A program made the position numbers and the translations under genes. The notes beneath the pieces were generated by a model. That model searched no databases. It saw nothing but the letters and a program-made list of their open reading frames with translations, and was not told the DNA's origin. Below, piece by piece: positions 8,056 through 17,151 of a DNA stretch of 64,000 nucleotides. This DNA comes from Pseudomonas oligotrophica (GTDB lineage: Bacteria > Pseudomonadota > Gammaproteobacteria > Pseudomonadales > Pseudomonadaceae), in assembly GCF_021726475.1 (NCBI RefSeq), contig NZ_JAKJRU010000001.1:434001-498000 (forward strand), given 5' to 3'. The stretch's first letter is position 1, and every line of letters starts with the position of its first letter.

Positions 8056-8973
8056 TCAGAGATACCTTTGCGGCTCGATACGCAGCGCGGTGAAGTCCTC
8101 GCGCTCGGCGACGAACGCCGGGCGGGGTGCCTGCTGGCAGAACGGAGCCTGCACGGCATTATCCACATGGTTGTAGACGTAGAACAGGTTGCTGCGCGCG
8201 CTGGGGGTGATGTTGCCGTTGGAGCCGTGCATGGTGTTGCAGTCGAAGAACACCACGCTGCCGGCCGGGCCGGTGGCGCAGTCGATGCCGAAACGGCTGG
8301 CCAGCTCGGCCAGGCTGTTCTCGTCGGGCACGCCGATCTCCTGCTTGCGCAGCGACTTCTCGTAGTGGTTCTCCGGCGTGGCACCGACGCAGCGCACGTA
8401 GTGCCTGTGCGAGCCGGGCATCAGCATCAGCGGGCCGTTGTGCGGCGAGTTGTCGGTCAACAGGATCGAGCACGACAGGCAGCGCATGCGCGGCATGCCG
8501 TCCTCGACGTGCCAGGTCTCGAAATCCGAGTGCCAGTAGAACTCCTTGCCCTTGAAGCCGGGCTTGAAGTTCATCCGCGACTGATGGACATACACGTCGC
8601 CGCCGAGGATGAAGCGAGCGATGCCGGCGATGCGCTCGTCCGCCGCGACGCGGGCGAACAGGGCGTTGTCCTTGTGGATGGCGAACACCGAGCGGATCGC
8701 GCCGCTGTCGGGTTCCTGGATGGTCTTGCCGGAGCTGGCCACCGCCGGGTCCTGGCGCATGCGCTCGAGTTCGGCGCGAAACAGCGCGACCTCGTCGGCG
8801 CTGAACAGCCCGGGGATGACCAGGTAGCCGTCGCGCTCGAAGCGCTGGATCGACTCGGCGGCGATGGGCGCGTGCTCCAGGTCGCTGCGGTACACGACCG
8901 GGTCCAGGCGCTCCTGCCAGCGCGGCTGGTCTTCGTGGCGCGAGGGGTACAGGTCGTCTGCTGCGCTGCGCAT
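8056..8973 (-). CDS. ectD: Ectoine hydroxylase EctD
   Basis: A 305-residue Fe(II)/2-oxoglutarate dioxygenase that converts ectoine to 5-hydroxyectoine. The EctD signature FYWHSDFETWHVEDGMP is present near residue 145 and supplies the His and Asp iron ligands; the second His is in the later part (FDCNTMHGSNGN). The N terminus (DDLYPSRHEDQPRW) also matches EctD proteins. An AGGAGG ribosome site lies just before the ATG. It sits between ectC and ask, as in P. stutzeri. Confidence 0.96.
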   Translation of the reverse strand: MRSAADDLYPSRHEDQPRWQERLDPVVYRSDLEHAPIAAESIQRFERDGYLVIPGLFSADEVALFRAELERMRQDPAVASSGKTIQEPDSGAIRSVFAIHKDNALFARVAADERIAGIARFILGGDVYVHQSRMNFKPGFKGKEFYWHSDFETWHVEDGMPRMRCLSCSILLTDNSPHNGPLMLMPGSHRHYVRCVGATPENHYEKSLRKQEIGVPDENSLAELASRFGIDCATGPAGSVVFFDCNTMHGSNGNITPSARSNLFYVYNHVDNAVQAPFCQQAPRPAFVAEREDFTALRIEPQRYL

Positions 8974-9023
8974 GTGGTCCTCCTTTATATCTGGGCGGGG
9001 CGCCGGGGCGCCCCGCGCCTCGC

Positions 9024-9428
9024 TCAGGCGAGGGTTTCGGCCTCCAGCGGATAGACACCGCTTGCGTCGTGGACTTCGCGGCCATTGAGCGGCGGGTTGA
9101 ACACGCAGGCCAGCTTCATGTCCTCGCTGCCGCCGCGCAGCAGGTGCTCGTCGTGCTGGTCGAGCACGTAGAGCGTGCCCGGCTCGATCCGGTAGATCTT
9201 GCCGTCGGCGATGGTCTCGATCTCGCCATTGCCGCTGATGCAGTACACCGCCTCGAAGTGGTTCTGGTAGTGGATGTGGGTCTCGCTACCGGCGTAGATG
9301 GTGGTGATGTGGAAGGAGAAGCCGACCTTGTCGTCCTTGAGCAGCATGCGCGTGCTGTCCCAGGTACCGGTCTGGCTGTGGACCTTGCGCTCGGTCTTTT
9401 CGCACTCGGCCAGGGTTCTGACGATCAT
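9024..9428 (-). CDS. ectC: Ectoine synthase EctC
   Basis: A 134-residue cupin that cyclises N-gamma-acetyl-diaminobutyrate to ectoine. The N terminus [16 protein letters not shown] and the barrel motifs ([25 protein letters not shown], here described in parts: the His-Ile-His metal region and the Glu-Ala-Val-Tyr-Cys strand) are diagnostic. Length matches the family. It lies 10 bases after ectB and 50 bases before ectD. Confidence 0.97.
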   Translation of the reverse strand: MIVRTLAECEKTERKVHSQTGTWDSTRMLLKDDKVGFSFHITTIYAGSETHIHYQNHFEAVYCISGNGEIETIADGKIYRIEPGTLYVLDQHDEHLLRGGSEDMKLACVFNPPLNGREVHDASGVYPLEAETLA

Positions 9429-9438
9429 CGCGGTGTCC

Positions 9439-10716
9439 TCAGGAAGCTTGGTTGGCAGCCTGCTCGCCCATCACGGCGGCGAAGGCCTTGTCCAGGATGT
9501 TCAGCGCCTTGTCGATCTGCGCCTCGCTGATCACCAGCGGGCAGAGGCACTTGACCACTTCGCTGTGGGCGCCGCTGGTCTCGACCACCAGGCCGTCGGC
9601 GAACGCCTGGCGGCACACCGCGGCGGCGATCTCGCCGTCCGGGCAGCTGATGCCGAGCATCATTCCGCGGCCCTTGAGGAACAGCGAATCCGGGCCGTGG
9701 CGGCGGATGATGCGCTGCATGCCGTCGGCGATGCGCTTGCCCTTGGCCTTCACGCTGCCGGAGAACTCATCGGTCTGCCAGAAGTGCTCGAGCGCCGCGG
9801 CGGCGGTGACGAAGGCGTGGTTGTTGCCGCGGAAGGTGCCGTTGTGCTCGCCCGGCTGCCACTGGTCCAGCTCCTGGCGCAGCAGCACCATGGCGAACGG
9901 CAGGCCGTAGCCGGACAGCGACTTGGACAGGGTGACGATGTCCGGCTTGATGCCCATCTCCTCGAAGCTGAAGAAGCTGCCGGTGCGGCCGCAGCCGGCC
10001 TGGATGTCGTCGACGATCAGCAGCATCCCGTGCTTGAGGCAGAGCTTTTCCAGCTTGCGCATCCACTCGGCCGAGGCGACGTTCAGGCCGCCCTCGCCCT
10101 GCACCGTCTCGACGATCACCGCGGCCGGCTTGTCGATGCCGCTGGACGGGTCGGACAACAGCTTGTCCATCATGCCGATGGTGTTGGTCTTGTCGCCGAA
10201 GTAGTTGGCGTAGGGCATGCGGCTGACGTCCGCCAGGCCGGTGCCGGAGGCGCCGCGGTGATGCTGGTTGCCGGTCGCCGCCAGGGCGCCGATGCTGCAG
10301 CCGTGGAAGCCGTTGGTGAAGCTGATGACGTTGCTGCGCCCGGTGACCTTGCGCGCCAGCTTCAGCGCCGCTTCCACCGCGTTGGTGCCGGTCGGGCCGG
10401 TGAACTGCATGCGGTAGTCGGCCATGCCGCGCGGCTCGAGGATCAGCCGGGCGAAGGTCTCGAGGAAGCGCTCCTTGGCCGCGGTGTACATGTCCAGGCC
10501 GTGGGTCACGCCGTCCCCTTCGATGTAGTCGAGCAGCGCCTGCTTGAGCTGCGGGTGGTTGTGCCCGTAGTTCAGCGTGCCGGCACCGGCGAGGAAGTCG
10601 ATGTAGTGCTTGCCGTCGGCGGTGATCAGTTCGGCGCCGCGGGCCTGCTTGAAGATGACGGGGAAGGAACGGCAGTAGCTGCGAACCTTGGATTCTCTGA
10701 GTTCGAAAGTTTTCAT
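9439..10716 (-). CDS. ectB: Diaminobutyrate-2-oxoglutarate aminotransferase EctB
   Basis: A 425-residue class III aminotransferase that turns aspartate-semialdehyde into L-2,4-diaminobutyrate with glutamate as donor. The ATG chosen overlaps the ectA stop (ATGA) and gives the family N terminus [19 protein letters not shown]. The frame stays open upstream, but only inside ectA. PLP features are clear: [14 protein letters not shown], the [14 protein letters not shown] aspartate region, and the Schiff-base Lys in [13 protein letters not shown]. Confidence 0.97.
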   Translation of the reverse strand: MKTFELRESKVRSYCRSFPVIFKQARGAELITADGKHYIDFLAGAGTLNYGHNHPQLKQALLDYIEGDGVTHGLDMYTAAKERFLETFARLILEPRGMADYRMQFTGPTGTNAVEAALKLARKVTGRSNVISFTNGFHGCSIGALAATGNQHHRGASGTGLADVSRMPYANYFGDKTNTIGMMDKLLSDPSSGIDKPAAVIVETVQGEGGLNVASAEWMRKLEKLCLKHGMLLIVDDIQAGCGRTGSFFSFEEMGIKPDIVTLSKSLSGYGLPFAMVLLRQELDQWQPGEHNGTFRGNNHAFVTAAAALEHFWQTDEFSGSVKAKGKRIADGMQRIIRRHGPDSLFLKGRGMMLGISCPDGEIAAAVCRQAFADGLVVETSGAHSEVVKCLCPLVISEAQIDKALNILDKAFAAVMGEQAANQAS

Positions 10717-11246
10717 GCGGGCTCCTTGAGCTCTTCTTCGAGTCGGGAAATGTCGAACGGACCGGCGCGATAGAGCACCTCGTCCTCGTGCTTGCCGGCG
10801 AAGTGGCTGTCGCGGCCGAACAGCGTGCGCGTCTGCGCCTCGACGCCGAGGCGGGCGAAGGCGCGGCGGAACAGCGCCTGGGACGCGCCGTTGTCCGGCG
10901 AGATGGTGGTTTCCAGGTAGCGCACGTCGTGTGCCCGGGCGACCCGGCCGACCAGTGCCAGCAGCATGCGCAGGGCCAGGCCCTGGCCACGCATCGAGCC
11001 GTCCACGGCCACCTGCCAGACGAACAGGGTGTCCGGGCGTTGCGGTGGGCGATAACCGGAGATGAAACCGACCAGCTGACCTTCGGCGGTCTCGGCGGCG
11101 ATGGCGGTATCGGCGAAGTCGGAACACTGCAGCAGGTTGCAGTACACCGAGTTGCTATCGAGGGGCTGGCAGCGCGCCACCAGCTGATGAAGGGGGTAAC
11201 CGTCGCCGTCGGTTGGACGACGGAGCAGTACGGTGGTGAAACTCAA
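10713..11246 (-). CDS. ectA: Diaminobutyrate acetyltransferase EctA
   Basis: A GNAT acetyltransferase that makes N-gamma-acetyl-diaminobutyrate. The acetyl-CoA loop (VDGSMRGQGLALRML) and LETTISPDNGAS are typical of EctA. I place the start at a TTG at 11246 (177 residues). It has an AAGG ribosome site 7 bases upstream. A good promoter at 11284-11313 would start the message downstream of the longer frame's ATG at 11294 (193 residues), which has no ribosome site. Homologues are often annotated with the longer start, so the 16 extra residues may be an artefact of DNA conservation. The protein beyond this point is unambiguous. Confidence 0.93.
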   Translation of the reverse strand: MSFTTVLLRRPTDGDGYPLHQLVARCQPLDSNSVYCNLLQCSDFADTAIAAETAEGQLVGFISGYRPPQRPDTLFVWQVAVDGSMRGQGLALRMLLALVGRVARAHDVRYLETTISPDNGASQALFRRAFARLGVEAQTRTLFGRDSHFAGKHEDEVLYRAGPFDISRLEEELKEPA

Positions 11247-11283
11247 AACAATGCCTTTTGGGTTGTTGATTGAATTCCTTTTT

Positions 11284-11313
11284 AGGGTAGGCATATCCGC
11301 AAAGTTTTCTCAA
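11284..11313 (-). promoter_or_regulatory. Osmoregulated-type ectA promoter
   Basis: On the minus strand, TTGAGA (11308-11313) and TACCCT (11284-11289) are separated by 18 bases. A slightly long spacer and a GC-containing -10 box agree with what I recall for the osmotically induced ectA promoter of P. stutzeri A1501. The predicted transcript begins near 11277. The boxes are seen directly; osmotic control is inferred. No ectR regulator gene is nearby. Confidence 0.6.
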
Positions 11314-11788
11314 CCCTCAACTTCCCGAGAGGGTCGTGAATGCGCCGCGGATATTGGCCGATGACGGCGAAGTTTCAGCTAGTTATGCGGGTTAGTTCGA
11401 GTGCAGTTTGCGCTCGGGGTTCCCGGCGATGGGTGCGGGCGCGTCCGGGCGGCGTCGAGGTGGCTGCCAGGATGACCGGGCGAACGGGCTGCAGGCCTTG
11501 TATTGCAAGGCTTTCAAGGAAATTCAGGAGCGTTGCCAGGGGCGTCCGGCATGGCCGTCGAGCGCGGCCGCGGGGGCACCTGGCCGGCGTGCTGGACGCC
11601 GGCAAATATCGCCCGCTGAACTTCGCTGGCAGCGCATGCGCATCGGCGAAGTTCGGCGGCTATTCAGGTGCGTGAATATTTTCTCGATATGTCGAGTGGT
11701 GCAGGAAGTTGCGCGGTGCAACTTGGCCGCCTCGCGGGAAGTTGCAGGCCGTCTGCCATGGGAGTTCACGGCGATATGCGGCGCAAGT
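11314..11788. other. Intergenic region between zwf and ectA
   Basis: About 475 bases without a convincing gene in any frame. A 7-bp hairpin (arms 11706-11712 and 11718-11724, AAGTTGC/GCAACTT) lies shortly after the zwf stop and could help end zwf transcription, though no T run follows. A second short stem (CTCGA/TCGAG) lies near 11682-11695. A small inverted repeat CCCTC/GAGGG (11314-11318, 11329-11333) lies just upstream of the ectA -35 box. Base composition is less GC-rich than the genes. Confidence 0.4.
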
Positions 11789-13231
<1,443 letters not shown>

Positions 13232-13294
13232 GGCATCACTCCAGGTGCGTAAGTGGGCAAAAAACGGCCGGATTGTTGGGCGCCGGCAGAGGGC

Positions 13295-13322
13295 TTGTAG
13301 TATAACTACCGACCCACTACAA
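13295..13322. promoter_or_regulatory. Operator for the RpiR regulator between zwf and rccR
   Basis: TTGTAGT (13295-13301) and ACTACAA (13316-13322) form a perfect inverted repeat with a 14-base spacer. Nested in it is GTAGT-ATA-ACTAC (13297-13309). TGTAGT/ACTACA half-sites fit what I recall of RccR targets and resemble the related HexR site. Position between the divergent zwf and rccR genes suggests control of both. Sequence symmetry is certain; the regulator is inferred. Confidence 0.65.
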
Positions 13323-13389
13323 CCCGCTGGCCGGGTGGCCGGACGCGCTGCGCCCGGCGGTCGCCAGCCGATCATAGCGAGCCCGCCCT

Positions 13390-14253
13390 GTGAACCTGCT
13401 GCAACACATCGCCCAATCCCGAAGCCAGCTGCGCAAATCGGAGCTCAAGGTCGCCGATCACGTGCTGCTCGACCCGGCGGCGGTCATGCACAGTTCCATG
13501 GCCGACCTGGCGCACACCGTCGGCGTCAGCGAGCCGACCATCGTGCGTTTCTGCCGCGCCATCGGCTGCCTGGGCTTCCAGGACCTCAAGCTCAAGCTGG
13601 CGCAGAGCCTGGCCGCCGGGGCCAGCTTCGGGCAGTTCTCGATCAGCGAGCAGGACGCCATCGGCGACATCAGCCAGAAGATCTTCGACACCACCCTGCA
13701 CACCCTGATGGAGGTGCGCGAGCGCCTCGACCCCCAGGCCCTGGAGCGCGCCGTGACGGCCATCGCCCGCGCCGAGCGGGTGGAGTTCTACGGCTTCGGC
13801 GCCTCCGGCGCGGTGGCCACCGACGCGCAGCACAAGTTCTTCCGCCTGCTGCTCTCGGCGGCGGCCTACTCGGACCCGCACATGCAGGCGATGTCGGCGG
13901 TGACGCTCAAGCCGTCAGACGTGGCCATCTGCATCTCGCAGTCCGGGCGTTCCAAGGACCTGCTGATCACCGCCAACGTGGTCCGCGAGACCGGCGCCAC
14001 GCTGATCACCCTGTGCCCGAGCCAGACGCCGCTGGCCGAGCTGGCGACCATCAACCTGGCGATCGACGTGCAGGAAGACACCGAGATCTACACGCCGCTG
14101 ACCTCGCGCATCGCCCACCTGGTGGTGATCGACGTGCTGGCGATGGGCGTGGCCATGGCGCGTGGGCCGAGCCTGGTCAACCACCTCAAGAGCGTCAAGC
14201 GCAGCCTGCGCAGCCTGCGCCTGTCGCCCAAGACGGTGAAGCACGACGACTGA
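13390..14253 (+). CDS. rccR: RpiR-family carbon regulator RccR (KDPG-responsive type)
   Basis: A 287-residue RpiR-family regulator: an N-terminal helix-turn-helix (VGVSEPTIVRFCRAIG at about residues 48-63), then a SIS sugar-phosphate domain with VEFYGFGASGAV and CISQSGRSKDLL. It is the HexR-like paralogue found beside pycR in Pseudomonas (PA5438 type). RccR is reported to sense KDPG and to balance glyoxylate, gluconeogenic and pyruvate metabolism genes. The start is GTG. It diverges from zwf over a shared operator. Distinction from HexR rests on the N terminus MNLLQHIAQSRSQLRKSELKV and on synteny. Confidence 0.85.
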   Translation: MNLLQHIAQSRSQLRKSELKVADHVLLDPAAVMHSSMADLAHTVGVSEPTIVRFCRAIGCLGFQDLKLKLAQSLAAGASFGQFSISEQDAIGDISQKIFDTTLHTLMEVRERLDPQALERAVTAIARAERVEFYGFGASGAVATDAQHKFFRLLLSAAAYSDPHMQAMSAVTLKPSDVAICISQSGRSKDLLITANVVRETGATLITLCPSQTPLAELATINLAIDVQEDTEIYTPLTSRIAHLVVIDVLAMGVAMARGPSLVNHLKSVKRSLRSLRLSPKTVKHDD

Positions 14254-14369
14254 GGCGCGCCGCGGCGACCGCTGCGCCGCGGTCATCGGCCTGTCGGCAA
14301 GCTGCAATCACCCGGTCATCTGGCCGGTGGAAGCTGGAACTCCCGAAACCTCTCGCCGGGAGACACGCC

Positions 14370-14585
14370 ATGCTGCCGAACATCGACGAATCCGTTTCGC
14401 CACTCGACGCCAAGGCCCGCCGCAAGGCCCAGGACGTGCGTCGCATGCGCTACCGCCGCGCCATCGAGAGCTACGCCGAGCAGCGCCGCCTGCAGGCCCT
14501 GCTCGACCCCTTCGCCGAGCCCTCGGCGCTCACTGCGCAGCAGGCCTGGGCGCAGAACCGCCGAAGCGTGTCGCCAGCGCACTGA
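14370..14585 (+). CDS. Small basic hypothetical protein
   Basis: A 71-residue frame with a GGAG ribosome site 7 bases before the ATG. The product is highly charged (DAKARRKAQDVRRMRYRRAI) and looks mostly helical, with no membrane segment or cysteine motif. It follows rccR in the same direction after 116 bases, and its end overlaps the convergent pycR gene by 56 bases. I do not recognise a family. The ribosome site and composition argue for a real gene, but the short length and the overlap leave doubt. Confidence 0.55.
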   Translation: MLPNIDESVSPLDAKARRKAQDVRRMRYRRAIESYAEQRRLQALLDPFAEPSALTAQQAWAQNRRSVSPAH

Positions 14586-15489
14586 TCTGCGCGCGGCGGT
14601 CGCGGATAAAGGCGAAGAACGCCTGGGCCACCGGGCTCAGGCGCTTGCCGCGGGCATGCGCCACGCACCAGCTGCGGTACAGCGGCAGCTCCTCCACCGG
14701 CAGCTCGCGCAGCAGGCCGTGACCGAGCTCCAGGCTCGCCGCATGGCGCGGTAGCAGGGCCACGCCGAGGCCGGCGATGGCCGCCTCGCGCAGGGCGTCC
14801 AGCGAGGCGATTTCCACCGTCTGGGCGAAATGCGCACGCTTCTGCTGGAAGTATTCCTCGCAGGCCTTGCGCGTGCCCGAGCCCTGCTCGCGGATCAGCA
14901 GCGGGTAGGCGGTGAGGTCCTGCAGGGTCAGGCTGGCGGCGTTGCACAGCGGGTGCTCGGGCGGCGCCACCGCGATGATCGGGTTGTTCAGGAAGGGCAG
15001 GAACTCCAGGGCGATCTCGGTGGGCATCAGCGACATGATCACCAGGTCGTCGCGGTTGTCGGCCAGGCGCTTGATCACCTGGGCGCGGTTGACCACCGTC
15101 AGCTGCAGGCCGACCTCCGGATGCTGCTGCTTGAAGGCGGCGAACAGGTGCGGGACGAAGTACTTGGCGCTCGATTCCACCGCCAGGTTGAGCTGGCCCT
15201 GCAGCGAGCCGCGCAGGTCGGAGAGCTGCATGTCGAGGCTCTCCAGGCGGCCGAAGATGTCGCCGCTGGCCCGGCGCAGCGCCTCGGCCGCCTCGGTCAG
15301 GTAGAGCTTGCGGCCGACGTACTCGAACAGCGGCTGGCCGACCAGCTCCTCGAGCTGGCGGATCTGTGAGCTGACCGCCGGCTGGGTCAGGGCCATCTCC
15401 TCGGCGGCACGGCTGTAGGAGCGCGTCTCGCAGACCGCGCTGAACACCTGCAGCTGGCGCAGGGTCATGCGCATCAGGGACTTCCGCAT
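14530..15489 (-). CDS. pycR: LysR-family regulator of pyruvate carboxylase (PycR type)
   Basis: A 319-residue LysR-type regulator. The N-terminal winged helix contains SRAAEEMALTQPAVSSQIRQLEE, followed by the two-lobed inducer-binding domain. I chose the ATG with an AGGAG ribosome site (MRKSLMRMTLRQLQVF); the frame extends 27 residues further up without support. It is divergent from pycA and occupies the same place as PA5437, known as PycR, which controls pyruvate carboxylase. A candidate binding box lies in the intergenic space. Confidence 0.88.
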   Translation of the reverse strand: MRKSLMRMTLRQLQVFSAVCETRSYSRAAEEMALTQPAVSSQIRQLEELVGQPLFEYVGRKLYLTEAAEALRRASGDIFGRLESLDMQLSDLRGSLQGQLNLAVESSAKYFVPHLFAAFKQQHPEVGLQLTVVNRAQVIKRLADNRDDLVIMSLMPTEIALEFLPFLNNPIIAVAPPEHPLCNAASLTLQDLTAYPLLIREQGSGTRKACEEYFQQKRAHFAQTVEIASLDALREAAIAGLGVALLPRHAASLELGHGLLRELPVEELPLYRSWCVAHARGKRLSPVAQAFFAFIRDRRAQISALATRFGGSAPRPAAQ

Positions 15490-15585
15490 GGGCTCCTCCG
15501 TTGCCGTTCCCGGCTTCGATTCCGCTGACCGAACGATCAGAAAACATCCGCTGAAGGGTGCCTCAGGCACCGTCGTTGCGCTTGT

Positions 15586-15601
15586 ATAAGTCTTTTCTTA
15601 T
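15586..15601. promoter_or_regulatory. Candidate LysR-type box between pycR and pycA
   Basis: ATAAG-TCTTTT-CTTAT is a perfect 5-bp inverted repeat with T-N11-A geometry, the classical LysR-type binding pattern. It lies in an AT-rich island within the 235-base divergent intergenic region. Symmetry is seen; binding by PycR is inferred. Confidence 0.5.
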
Positions 15602-15724
15602 GGTCGGGCAAACAATTATTCATTTCTATTGATCGACAGCGCCGGCGTAGGGTGAAAAACGCGCTCCACGAGCGCCCACCGGCCCGCTACGGGCCACCTG
15701 ATCATCGATCCGAGGGAAGACAGC

Positions 15725-17140
15725 GTGATCAAGAAGCTGCTGATCGCCAACCGCGGGGAAATCGCCGTACGCATCGTGCGTGCCTGCGCCGAGATGGGCG
15801 TACGCTCGGTGGCGGTGTTCTCCGAGGCCGACCGCCATGCGTTGCACGTCAAGCGTGCCGACGAGGCGCATTTCATCGGCGAGGACCCGCTGGCCGGCTA
15901 CCTGAACCCGCGCAAGCTGGTGAACCTGGCCGTGGAGACCGGCTGCGACGCGCTGCACCCGGGCTACGGCTTCCTCTCCGAGAACGCCGAGCTGGCGGAG
16001 ATCTGCGCCCAGCGCGGGATCAAGTTCGTCGGCCCCTCGGCCGAGGTGATCCGCCGCATGGGCGACAAGACCGAGGCGCGCCGTTCGATGATGGCGGCCG
16101 GCGTGCCCTGCACGCCCGGCACCGAGGGCAACGTCGCCGACCTCGAGGAGGCGCTGCGCGAAGCCGGGCGCATCGGCTACCCGGTGATGCTCAAGGCGAC
16201 CTCCGGTGGCGGTGGCCGTGGCATCCGTCGCTGCAACTCGCAGGAAGAACTGACCCAGGCCTATCCGCGGGTGATCTCCGAGGCGACCAAGGCCTTCGGC
16301 AGCGCCGAGGTGTTTCTGGAAAAGTGCATCGTCGAGCCCAAGCACATCGAGGCGCAGATCCTCGCCGACAGCTTCGGCAATACCGTGCACCTGTTCGAGC
16401 GCGACTGCTCGATCCAGCGGCGCAACCAGAAGCTCATCGAGATCGCCCCCAGCCCGCAGCTGACCCCCGAGCAGCGCGCCTACATCGGCGACCTGGCGGT
16501 CAAGGCGGCCAAGGCGGTGGGCTACGAGAACGCCGGCACCGTGGAGTTCCTGCTCGCCGATGGCGAAGTGTACTTCATGGAGATGAACACCCGGGTGCAG
16601 GTCGAGCACACCATCACCGAGGAAATCACCGGGATCGACATCGTCCGCGAGCAGATCCGCATCGCCTCGGGCCTGCCGCTGTCGGTCAAGCAGGAAGACA
16701 TCCAGTACCGCGGCTATGCGTTGCAGTTCCGCATCAATGCCGAGGACCCGCGCAACAACTTCCTGCCCTGCTTCGGCAAGATCACCCGCTACTACGCACC
16801 GGGAGGCCCGGGCGTACGCACCGACACGGCGATCTACACCGGCTACACCATCCCGCCGTACTACGACTCGATGTGCCTGAAGCTGATCGTCTGGGCGCTG
16901 ACCTGGGAAGAGGCGCTGGCGCGCGGCTCGCGGGCGCTCGACGACATGCGCGTGCAGGGCGTGAAGACCACCGCCACCTACTACCAGCAGATCCTGGCCG
17001 ACGCGGAATTCCGCAGCGGGCAGTTCAACACCAGCTTCGTCGACAACCATCCGGAACTGCTGAACTACTCGATCAAACGCAAGCCGGGCGAACTTGCCCT
17101 GGCCATCGCCGCCGCCATCGCCGCCCACGCAGGCCTGTGA
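15725..17140 (+). CDS. pycA: Pyruvate carboxylase subunit A (biotin carboxylase)
   Basis: A 471-residue ATP-grasp biotin carboxylase. It starts with GTG after a GAGGGA ribosome site. Visible family parts are IKKLLIANRGEIAVRIVRA at the N terminus, the glycine-rich ATP lid GGGGRGIRRC, and the EMNTRVQVEHTITEEITG catalytic stretch. With ATP and bicarbonate it carboxylates the biotin on PycB, and PycB passes the carboxyl group to pyruvate to give oxaloacetate. It is cotranscribed with pycB, 11 bases downstream. Confidence 0.96.
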   Translation: MIKKLLIANRGEIAVRIVRACAEMGVRSVAVFSEADRHALHVKRADEAHFIGEDPLAGYLNPRKLVNLAVETGCDALHPGYGFLSENAELAEICAQRGIKFVGPSAEVIRRMGDKTEARRSMMAAGVPCTPGTEGNVADLEEALREAGRIGYPVMLKATSGGGGRGIRRCNSQEELTQAYPRVISEATKAFGSAEVFLEKCIVEPKHIEAQILADSFGNTVHLFERDCSIQRRNQKLIEIAPSPQLTPEQRAYIGDLAVKAAKAVGYENAGTVEFLLADGEVYFMEMNTRVQVEHTITEEITGIDIVREQIRIASGLPLSVKQEDIQYRGYALQFRINAEDPRNNFLPCFGKITRYYAPGGPGVRTDTAIYTGYTIPPYYDSMCLKLIVWALTWEEALARGSRALDDMRVQGVKTTATYYQQILADAEFRSGQFNTSFVDNHPELLNYSIKRKPGELALAIAAAIAAHAGL

Positions 17141-17151
17141 GGACCACACCC

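Noticed and set aside
6368-8176. 602-residue open frame opposite ask/ectD
   Set aside because: It mirrors the third-position GC bias of strong genes on the other strand, has no recognisable motif and no ribosome site.
11340-11675. Possible small gene in the ectA-zwf gap (111-residue frame)
   Set aside because: Arg-rich, no ribosome site, no motif, and the region behaves as regulatory DNA.
13232-13375. 48-residue N-terminal extension of Zwf
   Set aside because: It runs through the operator; the GTG with a GGAG site gives the family start.
14267-14284. Terminator after rccR (GACCGC/GCGGTC)
   Set aside because: Only a 6-bp stem with no T run; such stems are expected by chance at this GC content.
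15652-17151. N-terminal extension of pycB through the whole pycA gene (1101-residue frame)
   Set aside because: Out-of-frame reading of pycA; the true start is the ATG at 17152 with the OadA-type N terminus.
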